The notes below the pieces were generated by a model, which was not told the DNA's origin, did no database searches, and worked only from the letters and a program-made list of their open reading frames with translations. A stretch of 64,000 nucleotides of DNA, from contig NW_004190496.2 in the NCBI RefSeq assembly GCF_000224145.3, positions 1 through 64,000 of the forward strand, given 5' to 3'. Source of the DNA: Ciona intestinalis. Its lineage: Eukaryota; Chordata; Ascidiacea; Phlebobranchia; Cionidae. The position numbers were made by a program, and so were the translations under genes. Every line of letters starts with the position of its first letter. Position 1 is the first letter of the stretch. Positions 1-13,200 of this stretch are shown in pieces.

Positions 1-3000
1 GACGTCACGATTACGGAACATTCGACGGGAAATGACGTGTTTTCCAACGTTTGCAAGTACCTCAACCTTATCGAGACCGATTACTTCGGGATTATTCGGA
101 AAACTTCGGATCGCGAACATAACTGGATTAATTTGGAGAAAAGTCTGCACAAACAGATTGTAAAAGAGTGAGTCGAAATTAATGGTTTGTTGAAAAAGTA
201 TAGGTTTGAGGCTCGTCTCTGCCAACATTCAGGGCCTGTGTGACCTTGGGCAACACACTTAACTGCAATTACCCTTACCCAGTGGTCACTTTTAGTTTGT
301 ATGAATTGTCACTAAAAAAAAGTAATCGCCCTGGGGCAATAGCTGTATGAAACAGTACACGGGGTTAAAACGACTGTCGTTTCTTCACCACGCGAAGATA
401 AATAACTACATTCACTCATTAATTAAACTTTCCTCCATACAGGGAAAGAGCAAACTTGATTTTTCACTTTGCTGTCAAGTTTTACCCGACCGACCCAACT
501 TTCTTGAGGGAAGAAATAACCAAGTAAGTAAATTGCTAAAGTGAGTTCGGTTTGCTGAATATATAGTAGGTTGGAAAGATGTGACATGTTTTCATTCTTG
601 TTCTCGTCCCATTGGTAGTAAACAAAGAAATGGTATAAAATGATATAACAGTAGCCCCACAAGTCTAACAGATCGTTGTTAGTTGTTTAAAATACGATCA
701 GGAAATGTGGGATTTAGGTTCTAACGATATCCCATTTTACCCCACAGTGCCATACGCCTTTTAGCATGTTATAGTACTGTTGGGTATGATGGACACTGTT
801 AGCACATAATTTTCCATCGCTGATATGATAGCCAGATGTCACTGGTTCATCAAAGAGTTTCAGGCATATGTGTGTCGTACAAACACATGTGTTTTGTACT
901 TACGGGTTTCGTATTACAACCAATCCAGGAACAAAATGAACCTCATATACCATATGGGCGGTCGTGGCATATATACATCTCTTCACCCGCGCGTGTGGTT
1001 ACAGCCATATATGGTGAACATGTGTGACGTATATCAAAACCACGCCCGACCAATCAATTCCGGTGTACCCTGTGGGATGTGATATGTCCAAATTGACAAC
1101 CATACATGAAACGACAATATACCTTACAAGGTTACATACGTGGTAACTCGTATATAGCGGGTACGAGGTGTATGAAGCAGAATACCCATGTTATAACGAC
1201 TGTCGTTGCTTCTGCCGCCCACAATAGTAGCAGCGTTGATACTTGATCTTGTTATTCTCTGCTGGTCTAAAGGCGAGCGCTCTATTCACTAAAGGTATGC
1301 GTCCATAATGGTAGCAACGTCGAATCACACGTTTTCTCCGATTTAAATGCGAGCGATCTACCCACGGCGTGTTCATACAACTCTTCGATTCTTCTTCTGA
1401 CAAAAAAACATTATTTCAGATATCTTCTCTGCCTTCAAATCCGGGACGACCTCACTTCAGCTCGTCTCCCATGCCCACTTGACACACTAGCTCTTCTGAG
1501 CTCCTATTGGTTGCAGTCGGAAATGGGCGATTATGACGTCGAGTCTGACGAAGTGGAAGAGTGCTTACGATCACTGAGGGGCGCTAAAGGGCAATCGATG
1601 CCGGAATTTGATGGAAAAGTTTTGGATTTGTATAAATCAAGACGAGGAATGCCACCGTCTGACGCTGATACGCAGTTTCTCAGGTTCTATTTTAATGAAT
1701 GTAACTTACTTATATTGGCGTGATGGGGCAATGGCAGTCGTTATAACATGGGTATTATATATGTTTCATTAACAAAGTGCCCGCTTACGAGTTACCACGT
1801 CATGTAACTATATAGCTAAGTATTATATGGCTGATGACAATTTAGGCAACCCATTATAGTGACCACTTCTTTAATCAAATAGAAACTATATAAATATTCA
1901 AATAATACCAGCTCCAAATTCTATGTTTGCAGGCTTGCATCTCAGCTGCCCCTGTATGGAGTGCATCGCTACCAAGCAGAAGAAGAATCCGCCATAAGCA
2001 TCGGAGTTGGCTCAGTGGGTCTAGTGGAAATCGGTGAAAAAGAGTCGACTTTTCACAAATGGATTCAGATCAAAAACATAAATTACAAGAAGAATAAATT
2101 CTACTTAAAACTCTTACCCAAGATTGCAGGCGGTCGCTCTATCTTGAAGAAGTACCACATGCGCTCGTCGAGCGTAGCAAAGACAATGTGGTTGGTAGCT
2201 GTCGATCATCACGTGTTCTACCGCGTCACTGCATCGGATACTACGTCATCAGGACCATCTACAAGCAGTAGTCCAGCAAGTGGTCCCAAACTTTCAAAGT
2301 ATGTCCAAAGTATATATTTACATGTGTGTGTATGTATACTTAAGGAAGTTTCGGCTTTTTTGTGATTAAATTATGACGTTATTTACAGGAAACGTAAAAG
2401 AAGTTTTCGTTTAAGTTTTCGAAAGAAACGCCCGAGGACAGAATCAGATGTTCAACACGAAAGTTCAAAAATTAAAAGACTTGGTCCACGAGTGGTAGGT
2501 GTATATGTTGGTTAACAACAAACATAATCCATTGTAAAGCTACGGGCAATAGCATATATAAGGATAAACTCCGCCCTAAATCTCAGGCCCCATTGCACGC
2601 CATGCTGTAAGGCCTCACCCACGTAGAATAGAATAGGATATATACATATATATCATTAATTGTTTATATATCATTAATTGTTTAATATATATATCATTAA
2701 TTGTTTACTGTTGCATCCAGTGTATACCTAACTGAATACAAGATAACACTAGGTCAAGGCACTCTTATATCTGATGCGTGACATCAAACATGCTTTTATT
2801 GCAGTCTATACCATGCACTAAAACATTAATATCCCATACAGGTTCGCCAATCAAGTTTGCGCAGGTCAGCAAGCCTTAATTCCAATTCCTCCAAAGGCAG
2901 CACCTCTGAAACGAATCCTAAATCTACCGAAAGCACTGAACTAAAATCGATCTTGAAACAGGGCAATGTAGGGTACGCAACTCGCTTAAAACTTCCAACC

Positions 3001-6000
3001 AAAGAAAAAGAGACGAGATCAAGTGACGTAGTGCCTACGTCACTTCTCCTAACCCAAACCATTGACGAAGTCGACGAAGCGGATTCTCCCATCACACCTG
3101 CAGATATGCAGCTTGCAGGATTCGCCGAGGGAGCCAGTGACGTCACAGATTCTGGTGACGTCATGAGTGGTGACGGTGTTAGTGACGTCGTTAATGCTGG
3201 CGATGCTGGTGACGTTATGAGTGGTGGCTCAGATGGTGATGTCACAGGGGCTGACGTCATCAATTTCGATCAAGCTGATGACGTTTTCGACCCTTCCAAT
3301 AGTCCAAACTCCTCTAACCTGGAAGTTGGCCCAGAGGAAACAGCCTTTTCTAATGACATAGTTGGTACTGGCGTAACAGAAGAGCATTCTGACGTTAGCA
3401 ATGATCATGACGTCACCGAAGATCACGACGTCAGGGAAAAACATCACGTAACCAAACCTACCGAGACTATAGGCCAAGCATCCAATACAATGTATCCTGA
3501 ATTCTCTGACGAGTCCTCCGAGTCGGGAGAGAATGGTAGCGACTTAATACCGGAGAAGAAAAAGACAGATTTTCCGGAGATTTACATCCAACCGGAAACT
3601 GTCGTGACGTCAGTTATGACGTCATTCACCACAAAAGTTGAGACGAGGAGCGAAGTAATCTCAACGACATTTCCTGTTTTTCTTTCGCCCCCGCTCGTGA
3701 AGAAAGTTACGAGGGAAGCGATGGCTGTTCATTCTAATGTGGAAGAACATGTTGACGATTTGGGTGATGCAGAGAACCATGGAAGTGATAGTAGTGTTGA
3801 GGGGAATATGAAAACACCGACAAACTCTGAAAATGAGGAGTTTTTTACAGCGAGAGAGGATATGTCTGAAGAGAGTACGCACCAAGGAGCTGATATACGC
3901 AAGAAGTTAGATGATTTAACTGATCAACAAACTCCTGCCGTGCGTATTGTTATTTCGGAGTTTGATGCTAGCGGCAGTGATAACTCAGAGCCAGAAGAAG
4001 TCCCGCCATTTTACACCGATGTTGTTCTACAGAGCTATGAAGATTTATTTCCTCATAGAGAAGAGAAAGTTATTGACGCGCCGCAGAATCCTGTCGAAAT
4101 TCCTAAGATGACTCTGGCTCCTGTGATACCGGTTATTATAGTGGAAGACGATACTGAAAGTCACGATACAGAATCGTCAGAAAAAGTTCATTTTGAACAA
4201 ACTACAGTAGCTACGAAACCTTGCAGACCGTCGTGGGAAACCCCCACAAATGATACTATCAGAGGAATCGAAGATTTTTGTTTCTCACAGAGTCTGGAGT
4301 ATGTTCTCTTGGAAGAGTCGGATGCATCTAGTTTGTTTAGCGCGGCTGCAGAAAATGAAGACAGAAGATCAGATTCGAAAGGTCCGGATGCGAGTGATGA
4401 AGATCTTACGAAAAAAGGAGAAACTACGATAGATGAATCGGAGGTAAGGGAAGAAGAGTTCTCCAGTGAAACTCTAGAAAGTCAAATCGAAAACGGAAGA
4501 TTGGATCCAAAAATATCGGATCCCAGGAGCGATGAAAGCCTCAGGGGAGGCGAATCAGAAGATGGCCAACTTATTACAATAGGTAGAAAACCAACTACGA
4601 TAGATGAACCTGCGGAAGGAAGAAAGCCCAGTGGCTCCGTTTCTTCAGATGACGTCACTGAGGAACCGATGACGTCACCGAGGAGTGAGGGGGCGGTGCT
4701 TGGCGATGATGACGTCACAATCGGAGATTTGGTTGACGATTTTAGAATTGTTGACGATTTTGTTGACAACGACAATGAAGACAGTTTTTCCAGTTTATCT
4801 GATATTACCGATAATACGGATGAATTATGTAATCCCAACATCCTAGAGATCATCCTTTCTAAGAGCCGCTTGTTCAGGGACACGGGCGAGAAGTACAGCA
4901 CCTTATTTGGCGTGCCTGTGCGTAAAAACAGGGGCAGGGCGCGTGTTTCTCGGGTAAAGTCGGATATTTTTGAACCTGATGCACGACGAAACGTAAGCAC
5001 GCAAGTTCCCAGTCCTCCTATTATGGAAGAAACAAGTGGAAAACGATTTGTTCCGAGCTGGCCGTTCAACGCTGAGTGTTTGGCGCAGAAGATTGAACTG
5101 GATGAAAACGAGAGAGCTATGGTGAAAAAAGATTTACAGAATGAATCTCGTGCGGTTGAAACTAATGGAGTTTTAAAAATTGCTTCGGGTAATTTAAGTT
5201 CCCAAACTGATGAATTTAAAGAAACACATGCTGTTCTTGACTCTCTTCCTGGAATCCCAGATTTTGCGAGGAGTGTTGAACTTTTCCATCTCCACGATAG
5301 CAGGGAGAACTCGGTTTCAGCAGCGCCTGACTCACCCCCACCGTTAAGCTCAGTAGAACCAGTGGCCAAGAGATTTCCTCCAGCTGTTTTCAAGTTTTCC
5401 GCAGATGAAAACAACGAGGTATTGGCTTACACAGCGAACGAAGTAAGTTTGCCAACTCAAAATGTGTTCGGCCGCCGCCAGTTCATCGATGTGACGGAAG
5501 AAGACTTCGGAAGCAACACGCCAACTACGACCTCAAGTGATGAAGTTCCCAGCTCGAGTTCTGCCTCCAGAGGCTCTACGTCCAGCTTTCCGAAGTTTAT
5601 TCAGAGCGTTTTCAAATACACCAAAAGTGGAAAAAAGAGGAGATTTCGAAAAAGGAAAAAGCTGCCAAAAGGTAAACAAACCGAAAGTGATGTTGTATAT
5701 GATAAAACAAGCTCAACTTGTGAGAATACCGCCACAGAAAAAAGTGAGAACAACAAACAAGACGACGCGAAGAATCCAGTTTTACAACCACCAGAGAGCT
5801 TACGGTAATTAAAACTTGTTGCCAAAATTTTGTAATTTTCTAACACTGTTATATTTTAGACCAACATTTTCCGAGTCGAAAACTCCGCCGTTTCGTTTCC
5901 CGACCCTCCTTAGCGATCCTTGTGTTCCTGCCATACAATCCCAGGTAGCAGGAATCAATTATTGAATACAACTGTTAGTTATCCTTGCATGGCGTGGCAA

Positions 6001-6679
6001 CGACAAACGTTATAACACCGGCGTTTTGTTTTATACACAACGTGCTCGCTTTCGGAGTACTACGTTTATAACTTTTTTTATCGCGACAACGGCAGTCGTG
6101 ATACCACCGGTGTTCTGTTTTATACACAACCATGGCCTACTAAACATATCTTTAGTATAGGCCATGACACCTCGTGCTCGCTTACGACGTACCACGTACA
6201 TGCAACTAATTGTGTGGGAGATATTTTTAGTGTTTGGCTGGCCATTTAGGCACCCATTAGAGATCATTGGAATAAAACAATTACATATTTTTGCCATATA
6301 TGTTGGGGTTGGGGGAGAAGGGACACCTTTACATTCTATTTCCTTGTTTTATTTGGTAGTAAACAAATAAAATCCAATAGACCGTTGCTAATTGTTTAAA
6401 ACCTGAAAAAATTGGATATCATGTGCTAAAGGTGTCCCATCTTACCCCACCCTACCATATGTTGGACAAACGAAATGTCCTCCACTTTACCAGTATGGTG
6501 TAACTGTTAGCTGGCTGTTTTTAATTTCGTATTGTGGTATAAACATTTCTAATTCGAAAAAATACTAATTCCAGGATTCGGATACTGCGAGTACGATAGA
6601 ATGTGAAGTTATGATGTCCGACTCGGCAAGCATAGATGAGATCGTTTTATCCGAAGCAGACGAAGCTCATTTTACCTAA
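1..6679 (+). CDS. FERM-domain (band 4.1 superfamily) protein, 3' part, long acidic C-terminal tail
   Basis: The 5' end lies outside the window. Exons read as 1-159, 443-540, 1420-1683, 1933-2298, 2389-2494, 2842-5804, 5860-5944 and 6575-6679 (stop), giving about 1,381 residues. The first four exons carry the FERM domain: F1 with VCKYLNLIETDYFG, F2 with YLLCLQIRDDLTSARLPCP and SEMGDYD, and F3 with LPLYGVHRYQAEEE, NYKKNKFYLK and the VDHHVFYR end. A basic FERM-adjacent segment (SFRLSFRKKRPR) follows in exon 5. Exon 6 (2,963 bases) codes for a Ser/Asp/Glu-rich, probably disordered tail with no domain I recognise. Proteins of this class link membrane proteins to cortical actin. The frame requires a weak GTAAAA donor at 160 and the later GTGAGT donor at 541 rather than GTAAGT at 524; the F2 motif confirms the latter. 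I cannot say whether it belongs to the EPB41L or FRMD subfamily. Confidence 0.88.
2637..2708 (+). repeat. Three tandem copies of a ~22-bp AT-rich unit
   Basis: A unit with core ATATATCATTAATTGTTTA is repeated three times in the FERM intron before the long exon, with length differences in the TA run. Confidence 0.85.
5977..6220 (-). repeat. Two adjacent family A copies, the second split by a small inverted repeat
   Basis: Copies at 5977-6076 and 6081-6220 in the last FERM intron. The second is interrupted by CATGGCCTA...TAGGCCATG (about 6130-6168), a short inverted repeat that looks inserted because family A sequence resumes on its far side. Confidence 0.65.
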
Positions 6680-7235
6680 AAGTTCAACCAAAATCGTGTT
6701 TCATTTTTACGTTATATTTTGTGTTTTAAATTCTATATTCATTGTACAAATATTCATGACGTTACTGCGAGTAATAAACCATACAAAATTTTATAAACAT
6801 ACTTTTTATTTGTTTTCGATAGCTGTCTACCTTGGCAAAAATGCTGACCAAATTTCCCGGAATTCCCCTTTGTTGAGTCAGTGTAATAATTTTTTGATAA
6901 GTTTGAAAGCTGAGCTTAATCCTGTGTTAATGTTAGACGAATAATCACTTAGGTACGTAACATGTTTTTGGTGGGTTGCTATAGAAACATAGCAGTTCAT
7001 ATATTGACAAAAATGTTAAACGTTTTGGTTTAGAAACCAAACCATCTTACTAAGGTCGGTTTTAGATATAAAACGAATGTAATGTAAACCGAAACGTTTA
7101 AAAATAAAGACATTGTATCATATACATATGGAAACATATGGATGTTTGTATTAAAACTACAAGAATTTGCTAAAACAACATTATACTGCATAAAACAGAT
7201 TGAGTTTTACTTTTAATTTTATAAAAGTTGAAGTT
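6680..7235. other. Spacer between the FERM gene and GLE1
   Basis: AT-rich spacer with two AATAAA signals (6773, 7103). No coding potential was recognised. A 7228-7229 AG precedes the GLE1 ATG by six bases and could be a leader acceptor, but it has no polypyrimidine tract. Confidence 0.6.
6773..6778 (+). terminator. Polyadenylation signal AATAAA of the FERM gene
   Basis: An AATAAA hexamer lies 94 bases after the FERM stop codon. A second AATAAA is at 7103-7108. That one is 128 bases before the GLE1 start, so the first is the more likely signal, or both are used. Confidence 0.5.
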
Positions 7236-10200
7236 ATGTCTTTGGACGTTTGTGAACAACTGAGAAAAACCACGAAGGGAAAACTGGTGTACCATAATGA
7301 CAATAAACCTCTGGAGTTTTCAAACCAGGTTCTGTATTGTTTTTGTATTTACTGGTGTTTTATTTGGTTTATCTTATGACTGTTTAGTATCTAATTTAGA
7401 AGGGCTATATTAAAGTTACTTTTATATTCTCTAAATTGACATCTGTACAGAAAAGTATAACACCCACAGAGTTACATACGTGGTAGCTTGTAACGGGCAC
7501 GAGGTGTATGAACCTGAACATGGTATAACGACTTTTGTTGCTCTGCCAAACAAGGATAAACCAACTTACAGTCATTCATATTCTATTTGAATGAAGATGC
7601 CACTTAGGCAAAATATATATCTTTACATAACAATTGATGGACTTACTTTTTTGTCTGTTACTTTTTGTATCCTTACATTTATTTATTCATTAATCGAAAT
7701 AATCTTCCCGCAGCTTCCCTCCTGTGTGTTTGATCTTCCCGACATCCCGGGTGTCCTCGAAGCGCTGGAGGAAAATGCTTTCGTTGATGAAGATGAGTTC
7801 CTTCTTATAAACAAGTTGACAGCTTTGACAATAGATGATAGCTCTACTCAATTGAAACAGTAAGTATGGTTTATATATTTCTGTGTGTTTGTTGGGGGTG
7901 TAGGAATATTAAATATTATATATATATGTGTAATAAAAAAGTGGACCTAATGTGGCCAACCTTTTGTCAGTCACTACTTTAGTGCATTTTCCATGTTTTA
8001 TATATATGTATATATATATATATAAATACCGGCATACCACCCAATTTTTTTTAGAAAAACTCCTTTAACTATGTCATTACTATTTGTTCTTTGATAGTCA
8101 TGTATATACCATGGTCGGAATGGTGGTGTTTTATAGTTTATCGATTATTTTTTATCTGCATTGTACGTTGACCTTACTGCAAGGAGGCTGTTTTTTATAG
8201 GTTTAGTAACTGTTTGTCAATTGCTAACATGGATTATATTAATTCCACCCTTGAGCCTATACATTAATAATAATGTATTTTTATAAACCTCTTCACCAAT
8301 TTGATATATATGTAATTATTAACCAACTACCATGTAAAGTTATAACATATTCAAAACCCTTTTTACAGACCAGATGTTGACATACTACCTGAAGATTCCA
8401 CGATTGCTTTGCTTGATTTAAGGGAAAAACAATTATCACAAAACCTTATACAGTTACAAGTTGGGTAAGCCAGCAATAATCTATAATGCCATTAATTTTA
8501 TACTAGAAGATACATTATGTAAGATGGTATAAACTCTGGTTCATTGTTGTGTAATATAGGTATATATTTAAAATTTTAAACAAAAGATACAATGTTCGAT
8601 GCCGCTACCATTGTGGGCGTATTTGTCCTTGGCCCTTGGGAAAGTAACACTTATTGCTCAGAGGAAAACATTTTTTTGGATAAATGATTTTTGACATCTC
8701 TTTTTGAATAAATTTTTGAGTAAATAACCTTTTTTTAGTAAATATCACGATGCCACGATGGAGGCGCACAATGAGGCGAAGAGAAAGTTTAAAGAGAGAG
8801 AGGAGAGAATCAGGAAGAGCAGGATGGAGGAGAGAAAGAAGTGGAACTTGATAACGGAGAGGTATGTCTTATTTTTGTAATAATAACTAACATTGTTTTC
8901 AATAAGCCAGAGGTTACAGGTTCAAGGCTTTACCCTGCTGCTGGAAAAATGTAGGAATAGTTCTTTTGTTAACAACATAATTTTATTGCTTATATGTTTT
9001 TTTACAGTAAATTACACTTTTTAATCAGGTTTAATATGCTTTTAAAAACTGTCTAACCGTTGCCAATTTCCTAATTTTTGTGGTATTTATATAAATTTGA
9101 TTTTCTCTATCATCATAGGGTATTTACAAATACAATGTATATATATAATTTATTTGTTAAGGAAAAAATATTAATATTTCACAGTGAAAGAGAAGAAGCC
9201 GAGAAAATTCGTCAAGAATTTAAAGAACAACATCATAAAAGAAACAATCTGCTTAAAACTAGAATGCTGGAAGCTGAAAGAAGGTATTTAAATTCTCGAC
9301 GTTATACTCAGTGTAGTTCTTGAACATAATATTTTAATATTAAAACAAGTAGAAACATATATTATGTGGCACACCGTGAGACCTTGAGTTTAGGCCAGAG
9401 TTGCTCATAACCCCAACACTCAGGGTGATACTGCGTCGACCAAACCAGATGTTAAAGTCATTTTTACATTTATTCTGTAAATTTTCAAACAGGAAAGTTG
9501 AGCAAAACAAGCAGAGGTTAAAGCATGTAGAAGGAGTTGTAACAAAATGTGCAAAACTAAACGAAGATGTCATGCTTCAGTTCCATAATGACAGGTGAGT
9601 TAAAAATTTGATCGAAAGTCGATTGTTTAAGCACTTTTCATTGATATTCCATTATATGCAGATCTTTGTTTGGTATTTTGTTTATTTATTTTAGAGTTTT
9701 TTTATTACAGTTTCTGATTAGCTTGTCTAAATTGTCAAAAATACATAAATAGTAAAAATCAAAAAGAATAACATCGACAAAGTTACCTATGTGATAACTC
9801 ATAAGCTGACGTGCGGTGTATGAAACAGAACACCCGTGTTATAACCACTGTCATTTTTCCACCTCACATAAATAAATGAGTAACATACATTTAATATTGC
9901 CACTCTCCACAGTTCTATTGTATCATCCAATCCTGCCATAGTTTCCATGGCAACTGAATGTGGCCGGAAGTTTTCGGGCATTATAAACATTTTCAAAGAT
10001 TCCAAAACATCGGGTTCGATGGACAAAGTAACGGCAGCTTCTATAACTGATGACTGCAGTGTACATCAAGAAATGTGCGATAATTTGGTCTCAGCAATAG
10101 GTTGGTTTTGATTATTATATTTGTTAAAATTGTTATTCTATCTGGGTAAGGTTCTACTTTGTGGCACGCCATGGGACCTGAGATATAAGCCAGTTTCCCT

Positions 10201-13200
10201 ATTACCCTGCAGAATGTGTTAAAACAGACTATATATATTTTTCTGTTGTTACTATTTATTTTTGTATGAAGAAAAACTGAAAGAAGAAGAGATAATTAAA
10301 AAAAAGGAACTGGAACAGAGAATTGAAAAAGAACAGGAGGAGATGAGAGAAAAAGAGAAGAAGGAAAAGGAGAGAATCAAAGCTTCTTTAGATGAAGATC
10401 CTGAAAACAAATTTCCTTCTTTGCCCAAAGTATTTTAGATGTATTTATTCATTGGGTGGAGCCTTGAATCCTGTACCCTCTGGTTAAGAGCCCAGCACTC
10501 TAGCCTGGAGTTGGATAGTTTTATCTTAGCAAATATATAATACTGGTGTCTTTTTATTTTCCAGTATTGATAAATGAATAAATGTAACTTATTTTTACTC
10601 TCATGGCAGGGTAATGACAGTCATTTTAACACAGATTTTCTGTTTTATACACCCATTTAACCGTTTTAACATATGAATAACAATTTAGACAATCCATAAG
10701 TAACCACTGGGCTGGAGCATTTGCCTTTAAGGGTCTTACCCAAGGACACCCAAAATAATAGCAACGTCGAGCCTCAAACCCATATCCTCTACTCTAAAGA
10801 CAGACACACCATCCCCTGTGGCATGAAATACACTGCTATTACTTGCAGTGTAGCTGTTAAATAATTTAATTATTCATTAAAGCAATCATTACAGGAATTA
10901 CAATTATCCGTCAGTCGATCGGCGTATGCTCACCACCAGATAATGATAAAGAGCTACAAAGACTTTGACGTCAAGTCAAAAGAATTTACTTCTTCTAAAG
11001 ATAAACAGGTTCATATTGTATTCTTGGTGGGAGAGGTCATGGACCCAGGTTTAAGTTCAATTTGGCCGATTACCCCATCACCCACGCTGTCTATGTGTAT
11101 AAAATGAATGAATGTAACTTTTCACCTAAGTTTTTATATTTAATTTATGTATGATTTCTATACGTGATAGGTAAGATAACTTCTTGGCAAAGGCATAATA
11201 ATGACAAAGAAAAAAAGTTATTTATACGAATGTGTTTAAAAACTTCACATGGGTTATCTAAGTTTTTATGTTTAGGGGTTTTTGCGTTATTTCTACACAA
11301 GATTGATAAGCACAATTTATGTTTCCAGTTAAACAAAGTAATAATTGGAATAAGCAATGTGATTGGATCCTGCGTGGCTTCTATCACCAGCAGGTCAGGT
11401 TCTGATGTAAAAAACAAACTCTCTGACCTCAATGGTTTATTACAAGGTAATGTTTCCATACTTTTTTCAAGCTTAGAAATTAAAACTCAAGAATTTGGTT
11501 TTTTTTTCCAGAAAAACCCCTTGTGATCGCTTACGAGTTACTACATATGTAACCATGTGGTTGTTTTTTGGAATTTTGTATATTTTTTTGTATTGTTGAT
11601 AATTCAGCCAAACCCAAAAAGAAACTGCAATAAAACAGCTCTAGTAAAAGGACAGATACGGCCACAATGTTCGAGTCCTTGGGTACTGATTCAAGCAGAT
11701 AACTTTTGATTGACAGGTTAAATTTGTTTGATTGACAGGTCGTACAATATCATCGGGTGGGTCAACTGCCAGTATTAAAGGATATGCCGGCGCTTCTAAT
11801 CATGCCGTTATATTTATGGCAAGAAAATTTGTGGTTAGTACTTTGTTTTACACTTAAAAGTTTTTTAAAATTTAAAATATTTAGTTTTAATATTTATAAA
11901 ACAGATTTTGTTTTGAACAATAGAAAAATATGCATAATTGTGGTCATTTAATTACAAGCCTTAAACCTGTATCCTCCAAGCTAGAGGCAAGTGCTATGCN
12001 NNNNNNNNNNNNNNNNNNNNNNNNNNNNNNNNNNNNNNNNNNNNNNNNNTGGGTCAACTGCCAGTATTAAAGATTTCCCGGCGCTTCTAATCATGCCGTT
12101 ATATTTATGGCAAGAAAATTTGTGGTTAGTACTTTGTTTTACACTTAAAAGTTTTTTAATTTTAAAATATTCATTTTTAACATTAATAAAAACGATTTTG
12201 TTTTAAACAATAGAAAAATATGCATAATTGTGGTCATTTAATTACAAGCCTTAAACCTGTATCCTCCAAGCTAGAGGCAACCACCATACCACAGCACCAG
12301 ACAATAATTTTAAACTCAAATAAAAAACCAAGGTTTCTATTTTATTGCACTTTCAGAAACAAGCTGAGAGTCAGGTTTCGTCTAATCACAGCACAGCGTT
12401 TGGTCTCGCTCTGACGATTCTTGGCGTTTGGGCGCAAAATGATGACTTTGGTTCCGTGTTCCTTGGTCTGATGCAAACTAAATGTCCGTTTCTCGTCCCT
12501 TTTTATGTTCCCAAGACAGATGGACAGTCAGATGAAGAATATAGTAGGTAGGGTGGTACAAGTCTATTCTATATGGGTGATGGCGTGATGTCCTTGTTGA
12601 GGATCTGGACTTTAGGCCTTGTTTGACCCATTATTCCAACACCCCGGGCCATGAGACTTCAATGAATGGGTGAATGTAACTTATTTATCCTTGCAAGGGC
12701 AGGGCAACTATAGTCGTTATAGCACGGTGTTCCGTTTCATACACCTCTTGCCCCTTTCGAGTTACCATGTATGTAACTTTTACATTAGTCCGTTGTTTAA
12801 ACCCAATTAGTATTAGAACATTTGGGTATTATGTGCTAAAGGTGTCCTATCTTTCCAACCCTGCTATATATAACTTAACTTACTACTTGTACAAACAGGT
12901 CACGAGGTTACAGAGTAACCAACGGAGTTGTTGAAAGCCAGGATCATTATTTGAGCCGAATGTCCGGACTTATTCGAACCTACGCTGCCATCATACAATC
13001 TCCACTGCCACCCGGTGTTCGTAACAATCCACACGGCATCGCTCAAGGCTGGATGTGGATCACTAGGTGGGGTTATAACCATAATTGTAATGTTAGGGGT
13101 CCCTGGGGTCACATGTTACACCACATGTACCTGTAACCCCTAGTTTTAAAACATGTGACATCACTTTTTGAACTTTTTGGCATCCCAGATTTATGTTTAA

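Noticed and set aside
52-523. FERM exon 2 ending at the GTAAGT at 524
   Set aside because: That donor is closer to consensus but puts the next exon (YLLCLQIRDD) out of frame. The GTGAGT at 541 restores the conserved F2 reading.
2826-3263. Minus-strand Ser/Thr/Pro-rich frame with repeated MTS-like units
   Set aside because: Shadow of the FERM exon. The repeats come from the TGACGTCA-rich coding sequence read backwards.
4482-5414. 310-residue open frame antisense to the long FERM tail exon
   Set aside because: It is the complement of a clear coding exon whose biased codons keep the opposite strand open. It has no features of its own.
12050-12124. Second GLE1 exon 11 copy as a mutually exclusive alternative exon
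   Set aside because: It is one base short and shifts frame before conserved residues. Near-identity that continues into the intron, with a gap between the copies, favours an assembly artefact.
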